Below are positions 40,535 to 46,479 of a DNA stretch of 46,479 bases, in pieces. The number at the start of each line of letters is the position of its first letter. The stretch's first letter is position 1. This DNA comes from CAZYXZ01 sp964651395 (lineage in GTDB: Bacteria > Actinomycetota > Actinomycetes > BP-191). The position numbers and the translations under genes were made by a program. The notes beneath the pieces are model-generated. The model had not been told where the DNA came from. It worked only from the letters and a program-made list of their open reading frames with translations, and did not search any database. Location: positions 1-46,479 of the forward strand of contig CAZYXZ010000017.1 in NCBI GenBank assembly GCA_964651395.1. Reading direction: 5' to 3'.

Positions 40535-41764
40535 GTGCGCTCGTCGAGCAGGCTCTTCCTCGCCCTCGCCGCGTTCGGCGTGTTCGCGGCCGCGCTGTTC
40601 AGTCTCGGCCTGCGTAACCGCACGGCGATCCAGGGCGCGTCCATCCTGCTGTTCTTCGCCGTCGCCTGCGGCTACCTCGCGTACATGCTGGCCGGCGCGA
40701 GCAAGGGCGAGCTGGACGGGCTGGCCGACACGTCCGAGCCGGACCCGCCGGTCGACCTGGACACCCTGCACCTGCCTGGCCCGAGCTGGATGCCGGCGGC
40801 GTACGGCGTGAGCCTGCTGGTCGTCATGCTGGGGCTGGTCTTCAACTACAACATCGCCCTGGCCGGCGTGGCGCTGACGGTGTTGACCACGATCGGGTGG
40901 GGCGTCGAGTCGGTGAAGGACTACCGGCGGGAGATCGAGCATCACGTGCCGGAGCCCACGGGCGACCCGCGTGCGGTCACCGCGGCGCATCGCGTCCAAC
41001 GGTTCGCCAGTGCCCACCACGGAGCGGACGCCGTCGTCCAGCACATCGGGCGCGGGAGGGCCGAGATCGTGCTGGTCGGGGCGGACGGGGCCTGGGGCAA
41101 CGTCGCGGTCGCGGACGTCGACGTCGCGCGCGAGGCCTGCCGGCTGGCCGGAGTCGACGTGCACGCCGACTGGCCGAACACCGTCGCCAACCGGGTGCGG
41201 CCCGACCAGGAGCTGTGGCTGCGCATGGCCGGGACGCACGCCCTCGAGCCCTCGGAGGTGCACGCGCCGCGGGACGGGGAGACCCAGGACGGCGCCCGCG
41301 TGTTCCTCGCCCTCGCCCTGTTCGGCGTCTTCGCCGCCACGCTGTTCTGGGCCGGCCAGCGCAGCAAGACCGCGATCCAGGGCACCGTGATCCTCGGCTT
41401 CTTCACACTGGCCTGCGGCTACCTCTTCGTCGCGCTGCGCGCGGCGCGCGGACAGGCCCACGACCAGGTCTACGCAGACGCAAGCGGCGTCACCCGCGAG
41501 CCCACGGAGCCGGACCCCCCGGTCGACCTGGCCACGCTGCACCTGCCGGGACCGAGCTGGATGCCGCTGGCCTACGGCGTGAGCCTGCTGGCCGTCATGC
41601 TCGGTCTGGTCTTCAGCTGGGCGCTGGCACTGGCCGGACTGGTCCTGACGGTGCTGACCACGATCGGGTGGGGGGTCGAGTCGGTCCGCGAGTACCGCGC
41701 GGCGCTGGCCCACTCGGCACACGGGGCCGCGCACGCGCCGGACCACGTCGCCGGCTCCCACTGA
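40535..41764 (+). CDS. Internally duplicated CtaF-like membrane protein (possible oxidase subunit IV)
   Basis: 409 aa, GTG start. Two similar four-helix units (about 5-133 and 253-390) share RLFLALAAFGVFAA/RVFLALALFGVFAA, TAIQG, ACGYL, EPDPPVDL and HLPGPSWMP, then GVSLL-VMLGLVF and LTTIGWGVES. Between them is a soluble part (about 135-250) with no recognised family (HADWPNTVANRVRPDQELWL within it). Its place right after ctaE and the short PGSW-like helix pattern resemble actinobacterial CtaF, a single four-helix subunit of about 130 aa, so this looks like a tandem duplication of it. No cofactor site is seen. Subunit role is inferred from position. Confidence 0.75.
   Translation: MRSSSRLFLALAAFGVFAAALFSLGLRNRTAIQGASILLFFAVACGYLAYMLAGASKGELDGLADTSEPDPPVDLDTLHLPGPSWMPAAYGVSLLVVMLGLVFNYNIALAGVALTVLTTIGWGVESVKDYRREIEHHVPEPTGDPRAVTAAHRVQRFASAHHGADAVVQHIGRGRAEIVLVGADGAWGNVAVADVDVAREACRLAGVDVHADWPNTVANRVRPDQELWLRMAGTHALEPSEVHAPRDGETQDGARVFLALALFGVFAATLFWAGQRSKTAIQGTVILGFFTLACGYLFVALRAARGQAHDQVYADASGVTREPTEPDPPVDLATLHLPGPSWMPLAYGVSLLAVMLGLVFSWALALAGLVLTVLTTIGWGVESVREYRAALAHSAHGAAHAPDHVAGSH
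40550..40926 (+). repeat. Direct repeat, copy 1, within the CtaF-like gene
   Basis: The start and end parts of this stretch recur at 41297-41697. Block 40736-40926 matches 41507-41697 at a constant offset of 771 bases without indels, with long identical runs (for example ACCACGATCGGGTGGGG). An eight-codon difference lies in the linker between the two blocks. Confidence 0.8.
41297..41697 (+). repeat. Direct repeat, copy 2, within the CtaF-like gene
   Basis: Second copy of the four-helix unit. Its similarity to copy 1 is high at the DNA level, including many third codon positions, pointing to a fairly recent duplication or to gene conversion. Confidence 0.8.
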
Positions 41765-41770
41765 CCGGCC

Positions 41771-42631
41771 GTGCCTGACGTCGCTCTCGCGACGAGTGCG
41801 GAGCTGCCCAAGCTCTGGGACGACGACGCGCCGCTGGTGGCGGAGCTCGCGTCGCGCGGGATCTCTGCCGAGCCGGTCGTGTGGGACGACCCGGCAGCCG
41901 ACTGGTCCGCGTACCGGCTGGTGATGATCCGGTCGACCTGGGACTACCCGTTGCGGCGGGACGAGTTCGTGGACTGGGCCGACCGGGTGGGAGCCCTGAC
42001 GCAGCTCTGCAACTCCGCCGACGTGGTGCGCTGGAACACCCACAAGGGTTACCTGCGTGACCTGGAGGCGGCCGGGCTGCCGGTGGTGCCGACCCTGTGG
42101 TTCTCCCAGGAGGAGCCCGCCGACCTGGGCCGCGTGTTCCGGCGTACCGGCTGGGACGAGTGCGTGGTGAAGCCGGCCGTCTCCGCTGGCGGGCGGGACA
42201 CGGTGCGTGCCCAACCCGGTGCGGTGGCGGAGGCGGAGGTGCTCGCCGACCGGCTGCTGGCGGAGGGACGTGAGGTGATGGTGCAGCCGTACGTGGCCAG
42301 CGTCGACCGGGACGGGGAGCTCGCGGTCGTGCTCTTCGACGGGCAGATCAGCCACGCGGCGCGCAAGGGCGCTGTGCTGCTCCCGGGTGTGGACCCGCTC
42401 GCCGTGGCCGGCGACGTGCGCCCGGAGATGCCGGATGCGCTGTTCGCGGCAGTGGCGGAGCGGGTCGCGGCGGCGATCCCCGGGCCGTGGCTCTACGCGC
42501 GCATCGACCTGGTGGCCACGCCGAGCGGGCCCACCGTGATGGAGGTCGAAGCGACCGAGCCGGCGCTGTTCCTGCGGAGCGACGCCGCCGCGGCGGGCCG
42601 GCTGGTCGACGCGATCGCCACCCGCCTGTAA
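41771..42631 (+). CDS. ATP-grasp domain protein
   Basis: 286 aa, GTG start. The fold resembles ATP-grasp ligases of the RimK/DcsG type: an N-terminal IRSTWDYPLRRDEFVDW motif, the ATP-binding VVKPAVSAGGRDT, and the Mg-binding ARIDLVATPSGPTVMEVEATEP (Asp and Glu). Such enzymes join an acyl phosphate to an amine or similar nucleophile; the substrate here is unknown. It follows the CtaF-like gene by six bases, so is probably the last gene of the oxidase transcript, though no link to respiration is known. Confidence 0.85.
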   Translation: MPDVALATSAELPKLWDDDAPLVAELASRGISAEPVVWDDPAADWSAYRLVMIRSTWDYPLRRDEFVDWADRVGALTQLCNSADVVRWNTHKGYLRDLEAAGLPVVPTLWFSQEEPADLGRVFRRTGWDECVVKPAVSAGGRDTVRAQPGAVAEAEVLADRLLAEGREVMVQPYVASVDRDGELAVVLFDGQISHAARKGAVLLPGVDPLAVAGDVRPEMPDALFAAVAERVAAAIPGPWLYARIDLVATPSGPTVMEVEATEPALFLRSDAAAAGRLVDAIATRL

Positions 42632-42661
42632 CTTCCCCGGCAGTCGACCTCGGGAGTGACC

Positions 42662-43846
42662 ATGGTCCGTCGGGTGGTACGCGTCGTCGTCGCTGCCGGG
42701 ATCGTCACCGCGTGCGTGTCGTTCGCGGGCTCGCCGGCGGCACAGGCCCAGGCCGCCCAGTGCCGCGTCACCTTCGCGGGTGTGGACGTGGCCGGGCACG
42801 GCACCCCCCGGTCGGCGATCAAGACCTCGCGCGACGCGACCGTGACGGTGGCCGCGACCACCTCACTACCGGTCACGCGGTACGGGATCGAGATGCGCTA
42901 CGGCCGGGTCCACTGGATGGTGGCCGAGGGCACGCTCAACCCGCCGGACACGAGCTGGACCCGATCGGTGGACATCCGCAAGTACGCGAAGTACGGCGTC
43001 GGCGTTTACAAGGTCCATCCGTTCGGCAGCGGCCAGCAAGGTGGCTCCTTCTGCGAGAGGCCGTTCTTCGTCGAGGTCGACGGCAACCCGTTGGACACCA
43101 CCGCCGGGAAGGCTGCGGCCGCCGCCGGTGGGGTCGGCGGGATCCTTGCGGCGGGCGACGCGATCGCCGCGGCGAACGACGAGCAGAAGGAGCTCGACGA
43201 GAAGTACAAGAAGGACCTCGAGAAGCAGGAGGGGGACGCGGCGCGCGCCTGGGCCGTCGACCAGCTCGACAAGGACGACGACGAGGACAACTGCTCGATG
43301 GTGGCCTGGACGGCGTTCGCGATGACCGCGAGCGCGATGGCCACGCGTCGCGGCGAAGCGGGCGTCATGACGGCCGTGGCCCTCCCACGGGTGCGGGTGC
43401 GCTGGCGCGTCGCGGTGCTCGGGCTGGTCGGCGGGCTGCTGCTGGGCCTCGGCACCTTGGTGCTGCTCCAGCAGTACGCCGTCGCGTACCCGACGGACCT
43501 GGTGACGGTCGGCACGGTCGGCGGCGGGCTGCTGGTGTCCGGTGTGCTGTTGCCGACGTACTCCCGCCACAACGCGCGCACGAAGTGGCTGGCGGGGGTG
43601 TTGGCGACGATCCCGGAAGGGGCGCCGGGGACCCCGGCGCCGGCGTCGCTGTGGACGCCGACCCACGTCGTACCGGACGGCGGCCTGCCGACCTTCGTGG
43701 AGCACGACACGGCGCAGAGCGCGGGTGCGGACCTGGTCGCGGGGTTGCCGGTGCAGGTGGTGGAGACGTGGGGTGACTGGGCACGGGTGCGGTGCGAGAA
43801 CACCTGGGAGTGCTGGGTCGACGGCCGCCACCTGGTGCCGCGGTGA
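42662..43846 (+). CDS. Secreted/membrane protein with C-terminal SH3-like domain
   Basis: 394 aa of unknown function. A signal peptide (about 1-29, AQA|Q) leads to an outer domain (about 30-135, with two Cys) that I do not recognise. A Gly/Ala segment and a charged, probably coiled part (about 165-205) come next. Hydrophobic segments lie near 210-228, 247-268 and 280-298, and the C-terminus (about 350-394) looks like a bacterial SH3 fold (VQVVETWGDWARVRC…CWVDGRHLVP), a type that often binds peptide or cell wall. ATG at 42662 has GGGAG five bases upstream and is preferred over GTG at 42656. The stop overlaps the YidD-like gene (GTGA). Confidence 0.75.
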   Translation: MVRRVVRVVVAAGIVTACVSFAGSPAAQAQAAQCRVTFAGVDVAGHGTPRSAIKTSRDATVTVAATTSLPVTRYGIEMRYGRVHWMVAEGTLNPPDTSWTRSVDIRKYAKYGVGVYKVHPFGSGQQGGSFCERPFFVEVDGNPLDTTAGKAAAAAGGVGGILAAGDAIAAANDEQKELDEKYKKDLEKQEGDAARAWAVDQLDKDDDEDNCSMVAWTAFAMTASAMATRRGEAGVMTAVALPRVRVRWRVAVLGLVGGLLLGLGTLVLLQQYAVAYPTDLVTVGTVGGGLLVSGVLLPTYSRHNARTKWLAGVLATIPEGAPGTPAPASLWTPTHVVPDGGLPTFVEHDTAQSAGADLVAGLPVQVVETWGDWARVRCENTWECWVDGRHLVPR

Positions 43847-44049
43847 GTGCGCCCGCGCGCTTCGCGGTGCGCTTCATCGAGACCTACCGTGCGGATGTCG
43901 GCCCGCGCCTCGGGGTCACGTGCCCGCACACGCCGTCCTGCTCGGCGTACGGGCTGGCCGCCTACCGCGAGCACGGCTTCGCCGTGGCGACCTGGCGTAC
44001 GGCACGCCGGGTCCTGACCTGCGGACGGCGGGCCCGCCGGATCAGGTGA
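43843..44049 (+). CDS. YidD-like protein (membrane-insertion efficiency factor), short
   Basis: 68 aa. The YidD signature is clear: FIETYRADVGPRLGVTCPHTPSCSAYGLAAYREHG, with the two conserved Cys, then an amphipathic basic end RTARRVLTCGRRARR. YidD helps YidC insert membrane proteins. The usual C-terminal HPxxxGGxDPVP part is missing, and the usual neighbours (rpmH, rnpA, yidC) are absent, so this is probably a second copy used with the preceding membrane protein, to which it is coupled by GTGA. Its end overlaps the convergent cupredoxin gene by eight bases. Confidence 0.78.
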   Translation: MSAPARFAVRFIETYRADVGPRLGVTCPHTPSCSAYGLAAYREHGFAVATWRTARRVLTCGRRARRIR

Positions 44050-44551
44050 CGGTGACGGTGCCCTTCATGCCCAGGGACTCGTGCGGCTGGCAGTAGTACG
44101 GGTAGGTCCCAGCCTTGGTGAACGTGGCTTCGTAGGTCTGGCCCGCGGTGGTCAGCTGGCCGTTCATCGGCGAGGCGGGGTCCGCGGCGCCGCCGGTCCC
44201 GCCCGTGACGGTGTGGAAGCCATCGTTGTTCTTCCAGGTGACCTTGTCGCCGACCTTGACGGTGAGCTTGTCGGGGGTGAACAGGACCCCCGAGGCGGTC
44301 ACGGTGTTCGGTTCCGCCGGAGGGGCGCTCACGGTGGGCTTGGCGGTCGGCGACGCGGCGCCGTCCGGCCCGGCCGAGGTGGGTGCCGCGGACGGCGACG
44401 CCTTCGGGTAGACCGTCGCGTTGATGCTGGGCAGCTCCTTGGGCTTCGCCACCTCGGCGTTGGCCGCCGTGTGGGTGGGGGAGCCGCAGGCGCCGAGCGC
44501 CGGGACGAGCAACGCGAGGAGCGGGAGCGCGGCGACACGGCGGACCAGCAT
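44042..44551 (-). CDS. Cupredoxin lipoprotein (plastocyanin-like)
   Basis: 169 aa. Signal peptide with lipobox PALGAC (Cys22), a Pro/Ser/Ala/Thr linker (about 35-80), then a type-I copper domain (about 83-169) with likely ligands H113, C154, H157 and M162 (YYCQPHESLGM). It is closely related to the domain at 6287-6955 (shared TVTGGT, SP…GQLT, GQTYE-TFT-AGTY, YYC-PH-SLGM) but anchored by lipid at the N-terminus rather than by a C-terminal helix. The likely job is extracytoplasmic electron transfer. It is divergent from sufR; GAGAGG lies about ten bases upstream of the ATG on the minus strand. Confidence 0.87.
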   Translation of the reverse strand: MLVRRVAALPLLALLVPALGACGSPTHTAANAEVAKPKELPSINATVYPKASPSAAPTSAGPDGAASPTAKPTVSAPPAEPNTVTASGVLFTPDKLTVKVGDKVTWKNNDGFHTVTGGTGGAADPASPMNGQLTTAGQTYEATFTKAGTYPYYCQPHESLGMKGTVTVT

Positions 44552-44588
44552 GGTCGGCGTACCTCTCGAAGTGGGGCGGGGGCCGGGG

Positions 44589-44611
44589 CCGGGACAGAAT
44601 ACGGGTCCCGG
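44589..44611 (-). promoter_or_regulatory. Inverted repeat around the -10 of the cupredoxin gene
   Basis: CCGGGAC-N9-GTCCCGG is a perfect 7-bp inverted repeat, and its spacer contains minus-strand TATTCT (44601-44596), a good -10 for the cupredoxin gene starting at 44551. A protein bound to this dyad would block the promoter. The regulator is unknown. Confidence 0.4.
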
Positions 44612-44617
44612 CGCCGT

Positions 44618-44646
44618 TTGCGCGCCAGGCTGAAATAGCGCACAAT
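44618..44646 (+). promoter_or_regulatory. sufR promoter, probably leaderless transcript
   Basis: TTGCGC (44618-44623), a 17-bp spacer and CACAAT (44641-44646) end seven bases before the GTG start of sufR, and no Shine-Dalgarno is present. The hexamers are weak matches, so confidence is moderate. Confidence 0.4.
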
Positions 44647-44655
44647 CATGTTGTG
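44641..44655 (+). promoter_or_regulatory. Likely SufR operator
   Basis: CACAA-TCATG-TTGTG is a perfect 5-bp dyad overlapping both the -10 box and the sufR start codon. SufR proteins repress their own suf operon through short dyads of CAA/TTG type near the promoter (CAAC-N6-GTTG in cyanobacteria). A second small dyad GTTGT-GAAA-ACAAC (44650-44663) overlaps it. Confidence 0.55.
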
Positions 44656-45293
44656 AAAACAACGTCCGCCGGCACCGAGGAACGTACGCGCGAGCGCGTA
44701 GCGCGCCTGCTGCTCGAGCGGGGTGCCGCGAGCGCGGCTGCGCTGGGCGAGGAGCTCGGCCTGTCCGCGGCGGCGATCCGCCGGCACCTGGACGCCATGC
44801 TGGCCCTGGGCACGATCCGGGCCCTCGAGCCGGGCGCCCAGGAGGGTCGTGGGCGGGGCCGTCCGGCGCGCACCTTCGCGCTGACCGAGGCCGGCCGCGA
44901 GTCCTTCCCGCACGCCTACGACGACCTGGCGACCGCCGCGCTGCGCTACCTCGCCGAGCAGGGCGGTCCGGAGGCGGTCGCTGCCTTTGCCAACGCCCGG
45001 GTGGCCGACCTCGAGACCCGGTACGCCGACCGGCTGGCCGGCGTGGCACCCACCGACCGGCCGGCCGAGCTGGCCGCGGCGCTGTCCGAGGACGGCTACG
45101 CCGCCTCGGTCACCGACGGGAAGGTCTGCCAGCACCACTGCCCGGTCCAGCACGTGGCCGAGGAGTTCCCTGAGCTCTGCGCCGCGGAGACCGAGGTCTT
45201 CTCGCGCCTGCTCGGCAGTCCGGTCCTGCGACTGACCACGATCGCCCACGGCGAGTCCTGCTGTACCGCGTCACTCACGGAGAGGCCCACCTC

Positions 45294-45297
<4 letters not shown>
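44653..45297 (+). CDS. sufR: Iron-sulfur cluster sensor/repressor SufR
   Basis: 214 aa, GTG start. An N-terminal winged helix (about 8-75, with EELGLSAAAIRRHLDAML as recognition region) is followed by an effector half with likely cluster-binding cysteines C159, C163 and C176 (CQHHCPVQHVAEEFPELC) and a distal CC pair. SufR represses the suf operon when its [4Fe-4S] cluster is present and releases DNA when the cluster is lost. It is the first gene of the operon and overlaps sufB (ATGA), as in mycobacteria and Streptomyces. Confidence 0.95.

Positions 45298-46479
<1,182 letters not shown>

Noticed and set aside
39752..42799. Minus-strand frame of about 1,015 codons opposite ctaE, the CtaF-like and ATP-grasp genes
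   Set aside because: Repetitive Arg/Asp/His-rich shadow sequence; the plus-strand genes have clear family motifs.

Overview
The window is GC-rich actinobacterial chromosome (class Actinomycetes). Supporting signs are frequent GTG/TTG starts, many 1-8 nt stop/start overlaps, WhiA, an SsgA-like sporulation/cell-division protein, an RbpA-family RNA polymerase-binding protein, OpcA, the actinobacterial form of SufR-SufB, and an aa3 oxidase cluster. The gene order resembles the conserved block of Streptomyces and relatives (coaE, uvrB, uvrA, uvrC, rapZ, yvcK, whiA, gap, pgk, tpiA, secG, rbpA, pentose-phosphate genes, haem A genes, suf). The genus cannot be fixed from sequence alone; a filamentous or sporulating lineage is plausible because of SsgA and WhiA.

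Layout. 1-2008: 3' part of rpsA, overlapped by coaE. 2171-5446: a membrane-anchored TIM-barrel-like protein, then uvrB. 5447-5630: a 184-bp convergent intergenic region with two inverted 45-bp hairpin repeats around an assembly gap. 5631-6955 (minus): a metallo-beta-lactamase hydrolase and a membrane-anchored cupredoxin. 7007-9907: uvrA. 9882-10295 (minus): SsgA-like. 10360-18059: uvrC, rapZ, yvcK, whiA, gap, pgk, tpiA, apparently one long operon. 18225-24074: a complete oligopeptide ABC transporter (binding protein, two permeases, two ATPases) lying between tpiA and secG. 24113-26488: secG, a second orphan binding protein, rbpA. 34470 down to 26475 (minus): tkt, tal, pgi, zwf, opcA, pgl. 34546-36341: ctaA-ctaB. 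36348-37151 (minus): CtaG-like assembly factor. 37256-42631: ctaC-ctaD-ctaE, an internally duplicated CtaF-like membrane protein, an ATP-grasp protein. 42662-44049: a secreted/membrane SH3 protein coupled to a short YidD-like protein. 44042-44551 (minus): a cupredoxin lipoprotein. 44653 to the end: sufR and the start of sufB.

How it works together. uvrA, uvrB and uvrC make the nucleotide-excision repair machine; uvrA and uvrB each carry an element resembling the actinobacterial RecA-independent (PafBC-type) DNA-damage promoter directly before a probably leaderless start. gap-pgk-tpiA (lower glycolysis) and tkt-tal-pgi-zwf-opcA-pgl (pentose phosphate, NADPH) make a central carbon block. ctaA/ctaB make haem A for the oxidase encoded by ctaCDE. 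Three cupredoxin domains of similar design occur in the window: two free secreted proteins and one fused to oxidase subunit II.

Unusual points: coaE and pgk have no usable ATG/GTG/TTG start and appear to begin at CTG codons inside CTGA overlaps; OppD carries a histone-H1-like Lys/Ala tail; a perfect 17-bp stem with a GAGA loop separates oppA from oppB; the CtaF-like protein is duplicated. There is no gene-free stretch longer than about 190 bp. No tRNA, rRNA, CRISPR array, transposase or phage gene was seen. Two runs of 10 N (5534-5543 and 27439-27448) are assembly gaps; the second lies inside opcA.
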